NCBI RefSeq assembly: GCF_947492965.1
Contig: NZ_CANLOZ010000004.1
Span: 1-64,000 of the forward strand
Length of the DNA stretch: 64,000 nt
Direction: 5' to 3'
Source of the DNA: an uncultured Aquimarina sp.
GTDB lineage: Bacteria > Bacteroidota > Bacteroidia > Flavobacteriales > Flavobacteriaceae
The notes under the pieces were generated by a model. That model worked only from the letters and a program-made list of their open reading frames with translations, was not told the DNA's origin and did no database searches. Below are positions 23,464-32,888 of this stretch, piece by piece. Position 1 is the first letter of the stretch. Every line of letters starts with the position of its first letter. A program made the translations under genes and the position numbers.

Positions 23464-25782
23464 TTATTGTTTTATAAAATTGATGGTGTTTGAAATCCTG
23501 GAATTAGATATTTTTATAAAATAGTGTCCAGCAGACATATCAGAGATTTCGGTATCAATATTTAGATTCACAACTCCAGTATTTGAACCTTTATAAGTGA
23601 TGGTTTTTATTTTTTTGCCGGTTAAATCATAGATTTTGATTACTGATTTTTCATTTTTTACAGAAGGAAATTGTAGTGTTGTACCATTTCCATCAGTAGG
23701 ATTTGGATATAAAGTTATTTTATGGTTATCCAGTTTTGTGTCATCTAAAAGGTTCGGATTCTGTCGAGAAAGGGAGCTGATGGTTACGTCTAGATTTCCT
23801 GGTAATGACCAATTGCCTGCGCCATCGCGAACCAAACTTTTTATTTTTCCGTTTCTTCTTCTAATATCTTTTGTTACTGAAGATCCTGCTGTAATGGTTT
23901 GTGTATTATCAACTCTAAATTTGTACACCTTTAGATCATCAAACTCCATACTAGTTTTGTTGGTTCTAAGAGATATAGAACTCCCATTTTTAATAGGTGA
24001 TGTGTCTGTCCAACGTAATAATGATTTATTATTTTTAAAGACTTCTATAACTCCAAATGCTGGACTGTAGGTGATCTTATAGTTTGCCCAATTATTATCT
24101 AAAGTCACATTTCCAATGGCTCTAAAGTTTAGTTGATTGTTGATAGTTTCATAAATTCTTACTCTATTATCCTCACCACTAAACCATATTAGGTACGAGT
24201 TTCCTCTTTGAGTTTGTGTAACATCATCAGCCATAATGTGAATTCCAAATTTTCTTGGACCACTGGTAGAAATAGTTTTAGCAGAGAATTCGTATAAATA
24301 TGGTAAGCCTGAGTTTTGTGATAAGAAGGTGTTTAATTTCGTATTGTCAGAAGTGGTGTTGGATTGGCGTAGATGTCCATCACTAATATCCCAATTTCCA
24401 GCTCCTATTGTATATCCAGAGTACAACACATTAAAATTATCATTAAAGAATCCATTACCGCGATTAGCATACCAGTTATCACCATATTTTTCCAGAGCTT
24501 GATAAAATTTCCTGGTTACTGATATATTATCATTATCGTTAAAATTTGCTGTAAAATCACCGGATTGTGTGTTTCCTCCAGAAGCGCTGATAGTGGTAGT
24601 TGGCGCTTCGGTATCTGTTCCTCCTCCAGATCCCGAGCAGTTATTATCGATTAGATTTTGTACTCCAGTTCTAATACTTGGCAAAATAGCGTAACCTCCA
24701 TTTCCTGGGCAGGCAGAACATCCACCACCATCTCTATGTCCAGATATTGTTCTTAGAGAACCATTAATAGAATAATGATACGCAAATCCAGAAGGGTTAA
24801 TATTTTCTTTTACGGCTTTCCATGCTAATAGATCCTTTAGAGCATTCTGTGTAGCAACTTTAGGCGTTGCGGAGGAATAATTACCTAACATACAAACTCC
24901 CATGGTATTTCGATTTCGGGCGCAAAAATGAGCACCGATGGCGCTATCACCACCAGCACGTCCTTCATAAATAACACCATTAGGATCAATTAAGAAATTG
25001 TATCCAATATCTGACCATCCGTTAGAGTTCATATGAAAGTTTTGTACAGATCGAACTCTAGCTGCCCAATCACTGCTAGAATTAGATCCAAATTCATGAT
25101 GAACGATCAGATGTGTTACCTTAGAAGTAGGAAATGTGCTATTGGCTGGTCTTGCTCCCCATTGAGATCTCGAAACTACAGATGGTTTACTACAAGCCTT
25201 CCTACTTTGATTTTTAGATTTTGTGTTATTAATTTCTTTCAATATTTTTTTTGGCGTAGCTCCAGGACTATAATGTTTTAGTAACATTTTTTCCAAAACC
25301 AATTCTTTATCGGTAGTAATGTCCAGCGAATATTGGATAAAGGAAATAGACTTATCTAAGTATAATAGAGAAGTAATTAAGTTTGTATCATTTATATTAT
25401 CAGAATGTCCTTCAAATGGAACTTTTTTCCAATCTGACCAAGTTTTTCCTCGTTCTGAAGTTCTGTAAGTTACTAAGATATCATCGTGATCCATGTTCGC
25501 TCCCTTTAATTGAAGATAAGAACTAATAAAAGGTTCAGGATCTTTCAGTGGAATTTCTACTGCACTGATAACAATTTTTTTTGTCTTAGATGATTTAGAA
25601 AAAATAACTCCTTTGTCGGTAAATTTTGAATTATCAGAGATATAGCTAATCGTTTTTTTAGAGTTTAATGAGATTACATTTTCTGCGGAACCTTCTCCTT
25701 TAAAATTAGTTTCTTGAGACCAAATTACCTGATGCAGTAGTATGCACAGAATAGTGTAGATAAATTGTTTGTTAGTTTTCAT
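23464..25782 (-). CDS. T9SS-exported N-acetylmuramoyl-L-alanine amidase (PGRP/Amidase_2 type)
   Basis: The 772-residue protein has a signal peptide ending near WSQ. Residues 30-180 are a beta-rich N-terminal domain. The PGRP amidase domain is at about 200-375 (VVSRSQWGARPA, LIVHHEFGS with zinc His, GYNFLIDPNGVIYEGRAGG, SGHRDGGGCSACPG with the second His and Cys). From about 390 comes TISASGGNTQSGDFTANF, then a laminin-G/concanavalin-like module shared almost word for word with the next gene, and from about 690 a T9SS type A sorting domain (YPNPTDGNG, LTGKKIKTI, GHYFIKIS). It cleaves the peptide stem from peptidoglycan outside the cell. Confidence 0.94.
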   Translation of the reverse strand: MKTNKQFIYTILCILLHQVIWSQETNFKGEGSAENVISLNSKKTISYISDNSKFTDKGVIFSKSSKTKKIVISAVEIPLKDPEPFISSYLQLKGANMDHDDILVTYRTSERGKTWSDWKKVPFEGHSDNINDTNLITSLLYLDKSISFIQYSLDITTDKELVLEKMLLKHYSPGATPKKILKEINNTKSKNQSRKACSKPSVVSRSQWGARPANSTFPTSKVTHLIVHHEFGSNSSSDWAARVRSVQNFHMNSNGWSDIGYNFLIDPNGVIYEGRAGGDSAIGAHFCARNRNTMGVCMLGNYSSATPKVATQNALKDLLAWKAVKENINPSGFAYHYSINGSLRTISGHRDGGGCSACPGNGGYAILPSIRTGVQNLIDNNCSGSGGGTDTEAPTTTISASGGNTQSGDFTANFNDNDNISVTRKFYQALEKYGDNWYANRGNGFFNDNFNVLYSGYTIGAGNWDISDGHLRQSNTTSDNTKLNTFLSQNSGLPYLYEFSAKTISTSGPRKFGIHIMADDVTQTQRGNSYLIWFSGEDNRVRIYETINNQLNFRAIGNVTLDNNWANYKITYSPAFGVIEVFKNNKSLLRWTDTSPIKNGSSISLRTNKTSMEFDDLKVYKFRVDNTQTITAGSSVTKDIRRRNGKIKSLVRDGAGNWSLPGNLDVTISSLSRQNPNLLDDTKLDNHKITLYPNPTDGNGTTLQFPSVKNEKSVIKIYDLTGKKIKTITYKGSNTGVVNLNIDTEISDMSAGHYFIKISNSRISNTINFIKQ

Positions 25783-25828
25783 AATGATGATAGTGTTTAA
25801 GTTTGTGTTCTAGAGATAGTTTTGTAAG

Positions 25829-25875
25829 AAAAAGGACTCAGACTCGTTGTTAACCAGATGAGTAGAGCCCTTTTT
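25829..25875 (-). terminator. Terminator-like hairpin between M23 and amidase genes
   Basis: AAAAAGG and CCTTTTT with an imperfect inner stem (CTC/GAG blocks) and terminal T run on the minus strand. It lies after the M23 peptidase stop and suggests that the two hydrolases are at least partly separate transcripts. Confidence 0.5.
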
Positions 25876-25892
25876 ACACACTTACAAAAAAC

Positions 25893-28313
25893 TTACCTTT
25901 TGATTACCGAGATTGTTTTCGATGACCTATCGTCCTTTACTTGTATGAAGTAATGTCCATTTGTTAATGGAATAAAGTAACTACTTAGGTCAATTTCTTG
26001 GTTTTCAGTTTCTTCAATGTTTTCTCTAACAGATGTTATAACTCGCCCAGTAATATCTATAATGGAAATAGAAATAGGAGAATTGTATGATGATAGATTG
26101 GTCAACTTAATATCATTACCATTGGTAGGATTTGGATATACCTGAATGTTGCTTTCTAAATACGTATCATCTTTAATGAGAGAATTTTGTTTAGTCAGTG
26201 AACTAATGGTTACATCTAAATTACCAGGTTGAGACCAATTTCCAGCAGCATCTCTAACTAAGCTTTTGATTTTACCATTTTGTCGTCTAATATCTTTTGT
26301 GATTCCAGAACCAGCGGTAATCAATGTACTTGCATCGGCTCTAAATTTATACACCTTTAAGTCATCAAATTCCATGATGGTCTTATTTGTTCTTAGAGAA
26401 ATGGTACTACCGTTTTTAATTGGAGAAGTATCTGTCCATTTAAGAATGGATTTGTTATTTTTAAATACTTCGATGACTCCAAATGCTGGACTATAGGTAA
26501 TCTTATAATTTGCCCATTTGTTGTCTAATGCAACATCATCAATCGCTCTGAAATTAAGTTGATCATTTACGGTTTCATAAACTCTTACTTTGTTATCTTC
26601 TCCACTAAACCATATCAAATAAGAATTTCCTCGTTGGCTTTGGTCTGGATTGTCTGCCATGATATGAATACCGAATTTTCTTGGTCCGGAAGTTGATATG
26701 GTTTTTGCAGAGAATTCATATAAGTAGGGGAGTCCAGAGTTCTGTGATAAAAATGTATTCAATTTTGTGTTGTCAGAAGCGGTATTAGATTGACGTAAAT
26801 GTCCATTATTAATACTCCAGTTCCCTTCTCCATAGGTATAGCCAGAGTATAATACATTAAAATTGTCATTAAAAAATCCATTACCACGATTAGCGTACCA
26901 ATTCGTACCATATTGTTCTAATGCCTGATAAAATCTTCTTGTAACAGCAACATTATCAGAATCATTATAATTAGCTGTAAAATCTCCTGATTGTGTATTA
27001 CCTCCAGAAGCACTAATTGAAGTAGTTGGAGCTTGAGTATCCGCTTGTGATCCGAAAGAATTTTGAGATCGATAAATAAAGTTTTGTCTGGGTTGCCCTG
27101 CATCTACAAAAGATCCAGGAGTAGAAGCATTTCCTCCAGCGGCTCTCCATTCAAAATGGATATGATCACCAGTAGATCCGCCGGTGGTTCCTTCTAAAGC
27201 AATTACTTGTCCTTTCTGTACGGATTGTCCTTGGCTTACCAGCAGTGTTTTGTTATGCGCATAGTAGGTTCGTGTTCCATCGCTATGTCTTACGATAACC
27301 AACCTTCCGTAACCGCTTGATAGGCTACCACTAATTCCTGAGAAAGAAACCACTCCAGCCGCAGAAGCTCTTACATTGTCATCGCTAGATAGTGATGTCG
27401 CGAAATCTATGGCATGATATCCATGATGTCCACCAGGTGTAAAAAAACCACACTCTCCAACGGGGCTATGAGAACCTGTCGGTCCAGGAGTTCCATGTCT
27501 AGATACACAATTCTCCTCTCCAAAATCCCAAGGTAAATAATAAGATAATGCAGATTTGTTATTATTTTGTTGCTTGCCTGTTTTTACCTTGCTTTTCCAG
27601 CCTACTATATCAATATGCTTTCCTTTGCTTTTAAGGATAACTTCATTCTTTTTTGTTTGGATGTTATACTCATAAACAATATCAGATACACCATGTAGAT
27701 AATCCGGTTTGGACGATGTCGTAGATCCAGAGAATATGAATGTATTTCTATTGGATGCAAGCAATGGAGTTCTAGTGTATGCAAAAGGGATATGGATCTC
27801 TTGAGATTCATTAGTTTTTATATCATAAATAAAAATACCTTCATGTTCTTCTGCAGCATCCAAATACATTGCTTCCACAAATATTTTATTTGGATCATTA
27901 GTCCATGCAATCGGTTTGAAAGCCTTTTCCTGTCTATTTTTATTCACTTTGCTCAATAGAGTGGTTTGAATATTGGTTTTTAGATTAACTTTATGTAGTC
28001 GAAATGCACCTCCAATTTGTTCACGTTCCATATATATCCATAGGTTTGGATTAAATGGACTTTGTAATCCTTGAAAAAAATCATAATCAGGAGTTATCTG
28101 AAATTTAGAGTTGATAGCATCCTGTCGGTAGATTATATGATCAATCTGAGCAGTTATTGATAATTGATTATTACTGAGTCTTAGAGTGCTAATTTTCTCA
28201 TTTTGTTTCTTACTATAAATCTGGTTGTCTTGTTTTAGAATAAGTTCTTGAGCATGTGATAGTGATATCAGCCACAGTAAAACCAAGAAGGTTTTTAGTG
28301 TAGTGTTTTTCAT
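25893..28313 (-). CDS. T9SS-exported M23 family metallopeptidase
   Basis: The protein has 806 residues with signal peptide (TLKTFLVLLWLISLSHAQ). Residues 25-240 are a beta-propeller-like domain of unknown role. The M23 domain is at about 270-395: GGHHGYHAIDFATS (zinc His and Asp), VRASAAGVVSFSG, YGRLVIVRHSDGTRTYYAHN and GDHIHFEWRA (zinc His pair). Then follow TSISASGGNTQSGDFTANY, the same module as in the adjacent amidase, and a T9SS type A domain (YPNPTNGND, ITGRVITSV). It likely cuts peptide cross-links of peptidoglycan outside the cell, making a two-enzyme wall-lytic set with its neighbour. Confidence 0.94.
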   Translation of the reverse strand: MKNTTLKTFLVLLWLISLSHAQELILKQDNQIYSKKQNEKISTLRLSNNQLSITAQIDHIIYRQDAINSKFQITPDYDFFQGLQSPFNPNLWIYMEREQIGGAFRLHKVNLKTNIQTTLLSKVNKNRQEKAFKPIAWTNDPNKIFVEAMYLDAAEEHEGIFIYDIKTNESQEIHIPFAYTRTPLLASNRNTFIFSGSTTSSKPDYLHGVSDIVYEYNIQTKKNEVILKSKGKHIDIVGWKSKVKTGKQQNNNKSALSYYLPWDFGEENCVSRHGTPGPTGSHSPVGECGFFTPGGHHGYHAIDFATSLSSDDNVRASAAGVVSFSGISGSLSSGYGRLVIVRHSDGTRTYYAHNKTLLVSQGQSVQKGQVIALEGTTGGSTGDHIHFEWRAAGGNASTPGSFVDAGQPRQNFIYRSQNSFGSQADTQAPTTSISASGGNTQSGDFTANYNDSDNVAVTRRFYQALEQYGTNWYANRGNGFFNDNFNVLYSGYTYGEGNWSINNGHLRQSNTASDNTKLNTFLSQNSGLPYLYEFSAKTISTSGPRKFGIHIMADNPDQSQRGNSYLIWFSGEDNKVRVYETVNDQLNFRAIDDVALDNKWANYKITYSPAFGVIEVFKNNKSILKWTDTSPIKNGSTISLRTNKTIMEFDDLKVYKFRADASTLITAGSGITKDIRRQNGKIKSLVRDAAGNWSQPGNLDVTISSLTKQNSLIKDDTYLESNIQVYPNPTNGNDIKLTNLSSYNSPISISIIDITGRVITSVRENIEETENQEIDLSSYFIPLTNGHYFIQVKDDRSSKTISVIKR

Positions 28314-28420
28314 TGTATTTAGAGTAGTTAGTTTTCGAATGGAAAATTAGAAACTCTTCTATTTAAAAAAATGGGTACAAGTGCTCATTTTTATGATTGA
28401 AACATAATCCTAATAAAAAA

Positions 28421-29107
28421 TTAATGATATATATCCTTTAGCCTCATGGTATATTTAAAAAGCGCATTACTACCGGTTATTTGTAACTTCTTACAAATGT
28501 TCTGGCGATGATTTTTAATGGTCTTTTCACTTTTAAATAAGTCTAAAGCAATTTCCTTGTTGGTTTTACCAAGTGCTACTTGATTGAGTATTTTGACTTC
28601 AGTTTTTGATAATTGATGATAAGACTTATCTGATACACTCGGAATCGGATTTCCTTCTTCTTTCCACCAGGATTCTCTAAATAATTTGCTTACATATGGT
28701 TTATTTTGAATAGCTCTACCAGCACATTTAGTAATGTTTTGTACTGTTTCTGCTTTGTATAGAATCCATTTAATTTCCAAAGTTTTAAGTTCTTTAATTA
28801 ACCAGTCTTCTAAGGTAAAAGCCATAATAATAATTCTAGTCTTCCTAGAGTGTAATCGGGTATATTTGGCCAGTTCGATTCCAGATTTATTAGAGTTTAA
28901 AGTAGCATCTATGACGATAAAATCGGGTTGATTATTAACAATAACTTTTCTGGTGTTTTCTAAGTCTGATATATCTTCATATAGCTTAAATTTCATGTCT
29001 TTTGGGGCTTCTAACATGGCTTTGATGCCTAATCTTTTGAGTGGGTCATCATATGCCACAACAACGCTAAATTCTTGCATAGCTTTGATGGGTTTAGGGT
29101 GTGACAT
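28421..29107 (-). CDS. LuxR-type response regulator
   Basis: The protein has 228 residues from the ATG at 29107. A TTG at 29113 and an ATG at 29080, which is closest to the receiver domain, are alternatives. The receiver-like N-terminal domain starts FSVVVAYDDPLKRLGIKAML and has a phosphoacceptor candidate in PDFIVIDATLN, though the acidic pocket is weak (AYDD). The C-terminal LuxR HTH is LSKTEVKILNQVALGKTNKEIALDLFKSEKTIKNH. It lies upstream of the M23 and amidase genes on the same strand, 108 bp away, so control of those lytic enzymes is plausible. No histidine kinase is nearby. Confidence 0.88.
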   Translation of the reverse strand: MSHPKPIKAMQEFSVVVAYDDPLKRLGIKAMLEAPKDMKFKLYEDISDLENTRKVIVNNQPDFIVIDATLNSNKSGIELAKYTRLHSRKTRIIIMAFTLEDWLIKELKTLEIKWILYKAETVQNITKCAGRAIQNKPYVSKLFRESWWKEEGNPIPSVSDKSYHQLSKTEVKILNQVALGKTNKEIALDLFKSEKTIKNHRQNICKKLQITGSNALFKYTMRLKDIYH

Positions 29108-29113
29108 CAACAA

Positions 29114-29775
29114 TAGACATGGTTCGGTTTCATCTATTGTCGAAAAAAATAATAAATACTACTAGTGAGCTACTACAAAAGCTAATTGGGCGAATGTTTT
29201 TGCTGGTACGTAAAAGACATATTTTTTATTAAAAGAAAATTTTGGGTGTGGTTGGCACTTTTCATTTGGGTTACGTTTGTGTGTGACTTTATAAAGTTAA
29301 ATCTTATTTTGTTTTGAAATTCACTTTGATACCACTTTTCGATATAACGTTATCTTTTTTAGCTAAATACCTTTAGGGAATAAAAAGTGAAAATTACAAA
29401 TCCTATCCTAAATGATAGAAGCTGAAAAAGTGATTATCCTAGTGTTTTGGTAGGTTTTATGCGAAAGTTTGTTTTTGTCATTCATTTGAAAATAAGTAGG
29501 TTTTAACTTACCTATTTTGCAAAACTTGTTTGATGAAGTGGAAAGGTTTTTGGTTCGTTTTAGTTGCTTTATACTAGTAAATTTTAATTTTAAGCTCCTA
29601 AAATCAAACTTTCTTAATAAAAATAGTTTGATTTTTTAAGTTTCACACATGAAATTACTAGGAATTATACAATTCATAATGCTAGCCAAAGTAATTTTTA
29701 ACTGCATCGTTACAATATATCCTAAAGTTGTCTTAAGATAAGTGCTTTTTATCATTTATTTAACCTAATAATTAT
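29114..29775. other. Long intergenic region without clear genes
   Basis: These 660 bases of AT-rich sequence lie between divergent genes. I see no ORF with a convincing start. The only clear structure is an inverted repeat followed by a T run at 29600-29637. Confidence 0.6.
29600..29637 (+). terminator. Orphan terminator-like hairpin
   Basis: AAAATCAAACT (29600-29610) pairs with AGTTTGATTTT (29625-29635) and is followed by T residues on the plus strand. No plus-strand gene lies upstream for more than 600 bases, so it may end an unrecognised small RNA. Confidence 0.45.
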
Positions 29776-29781
29776 TTGAAA

Positions 29782-30162
29782 ATGAGTAAATTAAAAATAA
29801 AAAAGATGAAAAAAATACTACTTGTTTTAATTGTGATGTTCGGTATAAATACGATGTATTCCAATCCTCCTGTGGATATAACAATACCTATAGATTTTTC
29901 TAATGATAAAACTCCTGCTATAATGCTCAAAGCTACAGCGGCAGATCAATATATATCTATCGTTTCGGATATAAAAGAACCAATGGTTATTAAGATTATG
30001 GATGCATCCGGTTTTATAAGGATCGAAAAAAAGCTTCATCTGGATAGAGATATTGATATTTCTTTATTGTTAGAAGGTCTTTATGTCATGAAAGTTTCTG
30101 TTGGAAATCGAATAGAACTCAAAAGATTTTATAAAGGTAAAGATGGTGTGGATATTAGATAG
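29782..30162 (+). CDS. Small secreted protein with T9SS-sorting-domain-like fold
   Basis: The protein has 126 residues from the ATG at 29782; an ATG at 29806 (KKILLVLIVMFG) is also possible. A basic N terminus and hydrophobic stretch (ILLVLIVMFGINTMYS) form a signal peptide. The rest resembles the beta-sandwich of T9SS C-terminal domains (VIKIMDASGFIRIEKK, ISLLLEGLYVMKVSVG, KRFYKG) but is not attached to a passenger. Function unknown. A strong terminator follows. Confidence 0.7.
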   Translation: MSKLKIKKMKKILLVLIVMFGINTMYSNPPVDITIPIDFSNDKTPAIMLKATAADQYISIVSDIKEPMVIKIMDASGFIRIEKKLHLDRDIDISLLLEGLYVMKVSVGNRIELKRFYKGKDGVDIR

Positions 30163-30604
30163 CGTTACTGTTTAGTCAACGATAAAAGGAATTTAAAAAA
30201 TAAAAACTCCCAAATCATTAGTGATTTGGGAGTTTTTTGTGGACTTAGATGAAGTGATTTATATTTTTTTTGAGATCAGATGTTGTTTGATCGTTTTGTA
30301 TCTACATTTAAGAGACTCTGGATTTTTAATGGATCGATCAAGAAATATTTAAGAGCTAGGTTTAATAATAAATGGGAAGTATGAATACAACAAAAATGTT
30401 GGTTAAGAAAATTACCAAGAGTAGAAAGAATGAAAGTACTGGGGAAGTTAGGATAAACAATGAGACTTTGTAATTGAGAGTTGTAATTTTTAGGGAATAT
30501 TTCTTAGTTTTATAATATAAAAACGATCTTTAAGAAATAAAAAATAAAAGGGAACATTACAAAATTTATTCCTTCACTTTCTATAATATTCAAAATGATT
30601 ATTC
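30163..30604. other. Intergenic region with terminator, otherwise no clear gene
   Basis: After the terminator at 30203-30238 there are about 365 bases of AT-rich sequence. A 30-codon ORF starting near 30378 is too short and featureless to call. Confidence 0.5.
30203..30238 (+). terminator. Strong intrinsic terminator
   Basis: AAAACTCCCAAATCA and TGATTTGGGAGTTTT with a 4-nt loop, followed by T residues. It ends the small secreted protein gene. Confidence 0.9.
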
Positions 30605-31297
30605 GTGGAACTTAGAACTCATATACTGGAATATGCTTTACAATTAGAAGATTCAATAAATCGTCTTCTATCAACTTATTTAAACATCGATGATAATTCT
30701 AAAACCAAAAACTTTGGAAATAAGGCAGGTATCTCTTTTCAAAGTAAGATAGATTTGCTTTTTGATATAGATGTTTTAACAAAAGACATGCATTTAGATA
30801 TGGGGCTCCAGATGAATTTTAGAAATAAATTCCTTCATGATATAAATTGTCACTCTTTTTTAATTGCTTTAGACCTTTTTGATAATGGTATTAATAATAG
30901 GTTTTTCAAGTTTTTGCATGAAGGTGAAAAGAAAGACAATGAAGATCATTGTCGTTTAGCTTATGATAGACTATGTCTTAGTAATTATAGAACTGTCTTA
31001 GAAAAATTTCAGGAAAGAAGAATTCAATTAAAAAATAATAGGGATGTGTTAAATAACTTTACGAAGATTATAGAGAGATTAATTGATTTATCTTTCGATC
31101 ATCTCTATAAAATTAAAGATGGATTATCAAATTTTGAAACAAATGACAAGGAAACTATTAAGTTAATTGAGAAATTAAAAAATAACTGTCAGTCGTTTGC
31201 GAATAATTTGGGATCAGATGATGAATTACTTGATTTGAGAAATAAATTAAAATCAGCGCATGCAGATAGAGAATTAATGAAAAGATTAATGAAATAA
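30605..31297 (+). CDS. HEPN-like helical protein (accessory)
   Basis: The 230-residue, all-helical protein starts at GTG 30605. Residues 73-78 read RNKFLH, fitting the R-N-x3-H signature of HEPN domains, within FRNKFLHDINCHSF. The C-terminal half is a coiled-coil-like helix bundle. HEPN proteins are often RNases in toxin-antitoxin, abortive infection or RNA-processing systems, but many are uncharacterised. No partner nucleotidyltransferase is adjacent. It is the first gene of the accessory array. Assignment rests on the motif and helical character only. Confidence 0.6.
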   Translation: MELRTHILEYALQLEDSINRLLSTYLNIDDNSKTKNFGNKAGISFQSKIDLLFDIDVLTKDMHLDMGLQMNFRNKFLHDINCHSFLIALDLFDNGINNRFFKFLHEGEKKDNEDHCRLAYDRLCLSNYRTVLEKFQERRIQLKNNRDVLNNFTKIIERLIDLSFDHLYKIKDGLSNFETNDKETIKLIEKLKNNCQSFANNLGSDDELLDLRNKLKSAHADRELMKRLMK

Positions 31298-31692
31298 ATT
31301 GAAAAAGAGGAATGAGTTATTTTTTCATATTGAACTAGATTTTTTTATTCAATTTTTGAAAGCGAAGCTTCATTTAATTTAATGATTTCCATGAAATAAA
31401 GTTAAAATTCAAAATATTGAATTCAATTATACTATTAGATGTTGTGCTGCCAGGTTTTAATCTTGAATGCGCATGCTGTTCAATATTCTGAAACATTTAA
31501 TAGTTAATTATAAATGCAGCTGTTAAAGTTATGTAGACATATTAACATCCAAAATTTCCTGATCATGAATATGATATTAGAAAATATTGGTCTGATGCTT
31601 AGTATTGCGTTAAGTCTAATTAAGATTTGGGATTATCTAAGAAAGATTTTTAAATCCACCAGATAATTATTTCTTAGGACTGGCACTACTAA
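31298..31692. other. Gap with a short peptide gene and its terminator
   Basis: The region is AT-rich and holds only the 33-codon ORF at 31565-31666 and the terminator at 31679-31707. Confidence 0.5.
31565..31666 (+). CDS. Possible 33-residue hydrophobic/amphipathic peptide
   Basis: The ORF starts MNMILENIGLMLSIALSLIK and ends with a basic tail (YLRKIFKSTR). It has a hydrophobic core that could span or lie on the membrane. An intrinsic terminator begins 13 bases after the stop, which supports a separate short transcript. The size and charge pattern resemble type I toxin peptides or small membrane regulators, but there is no homology evidence. An antisense RNA would be expected for a toxin; none can be identified by eye. 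Confidence 0.4.
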   Translation: MNMILENIGLMLSIALSLIKIWDYLRKIFKSTR

Positions 31693-31707
31693 GTGTCAGT
31701 TTTTTTA
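31679..31707 (+). terminator. Terminator after the 33-residue peptide ORF
   Basis: CTGGCACT and AGTGTCAG form a stem (one G-T pair), followed by seven T. It lies just before the next gene and argues against a GTG start at 31693 for that gene. Confidence 0.75.
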
Positions 31708-31725
31708 AAGTTTAAAAGTTTAGTT

Positions 31726-32397
31726 ATGGTTAGTTTGGTTCCTGATGATAAGGGTAATTTGAAGTTTGGTGAGATTAATATTTTTTTGCAAGCCGCTATT
31801 GATAGGTTTTTTGAAATCCAAGAATGTGATAAGGAAACGGAGCTTTTACAAATCAAATATGGAATAAAAGAAAAGGGAGAAAAAGGAGTAGTGTTTTCTA
31901 TTAGCGATAAGGATTATTTGATAAAAAGCTCTTTTATTGATCGCAAAAGAGAAAAAGCTATATTTCAATCTATAATTATGATTGTGGTATTTTTTGAAGC
32001 GTTAATAAACGAAATAGGTGTGGTTGAATTAGGATCAACCTACTATAAGAAGCATTTGGATAAGCTAAGTATTTTATCTAAATGGGAAATAGTTTTAACA
32101 CTTATATATGGTAATTCTTTAGATAGAAGTTCTCAACAATATGGTTATTTACAAGATGTTATTAAAATAAGAAATACACTTGTCCATCATAAAACAAAGT
32201 TTATTCAAGATGGTACGGATATCCATGAAGTAGCTAATTTATTTGAAAGGACATCTGATTATTTTACGATTATTAGTAATTTGTTTTATTCTTTAGAACC
32301 TATCATTTCAGATATTAAAAGGATTACAAATAATTTTGACGATTATCTTTTTTATGAGATAAAAGTAGAAATAGGAAGAATTTATAATCATAAATAG
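31726..32397 (+). CDS. Second HEPN-like helical protein (accessory)
   Basis: The protein has 223 residues from the ATG at 31726. The frame is open to a GTG at 31693, but that codon lies inside a terminator hairpin. Residues 149-154 read RNTLVH, matching R-N-x3-H of HEPN domains, in an otherwise helical protein (SIIMIVVFFEALINEIG precedes it). It is not a close paralog of the HEPN-like protein at 30605. Role unknown; RNase or abortive-infection functions are possible by analogy only. Confidence 0.6.
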   Translation: MVSLVPDDKGNLKFGEINIFLQAAIDRFFEIQECDKETELLQIKYGIKEKGEKGVVFSISDKDYLIKSSFIDRKREKAIFQSIIMIVVFFEALINEIGVVELGSTYYKKHLDKLSILSKWEIVLTLIYGNSLDRSSQQYGYLQDVIKIRNTLVHHKTKFIQDGTDIHEVANLFERTSDYFTIISNLFYSLEPIISDIKRITNNFDDYLFYEIKVEIGRIYNHK

Positions 32398-32450
32398 TGT
32401 ATAACTATAAAAAGAAATTCGAACAATTAAAAATCCTAGTCTGATAAACA

Positions 32451-32852
32451 ATGAAAATGAAAAAATCATATTTAATTTTTCTAGTAGTATTTTCCTTTAT
32501 CATCTGTTCGTGTAGCGAAAATGATAGTGACGAAATAATTAGTACTACTACGGAATTCAGAATTGAGAATACTAGCGCAATTGATTACTCAAAAGTCATT
32601 TTTAAAAATGGTGAGTTGGTTTATAATTTCGAAAATATTTCACCCGATGAAATAACTCCTTATATTATGATCGATGGAAATCCAGAAGACTCTTATGTTG
32701 AAATTAGTATCGAGGAAAACGGTTCTCTTATTCAGGCACAAGGGTTTGGGTTTGATGGATTAGGGTATGATTTTGATAGAGAATCTAGAAAGTTTACTTT
32801 GCAAATTGAAATTGATGGAAATTCTACTATGTTAAACATAGTAAATGATTGA
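32451..32852 (+). CDS. Small lipoprotein of unknown function
   Basis: The protein has 133 residues with a lipobox (VVFSFIICSC, then SENDSDE, an acidic linker typical of surface-exposed Bacteroidota lipoproteins). The remaining beta-rich domain (FRIENTSAIDYSKVIFKNG) is not recognised. It is followed by the recurrent motif ACTTCAATAAAACGATT. Confidence 0.75.
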   Translation: MKMKKSYLIFLVVFSFIICSCSENDSDEIISTTTEFRIENTSAIDYSKVIFKNGELVYNFENISPDEITPYIMIDGNPEDSYVEISIEENGSLIQAQGFGFDGLGYDFDRESRKFTLQIEIDGNSTMLNIVND

Positions 32853-32888
32853 TAAACTTCAATAAAACGATTCTAATACTATATAAAT

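Noticed and set aside
30378..30470. 30-codon ORF in the gap before the first HEPN-like gene
   Set aside because: Too short, with no hydrophobic segment, promoter or terminator of its own.
31693..31725. GTG start adding 11 residues to the second HEPN-like protein
   Set aside because: The codon lies inside the terminator hairpin of the preceding peptide gene; the ATG at 31726 is a better start.
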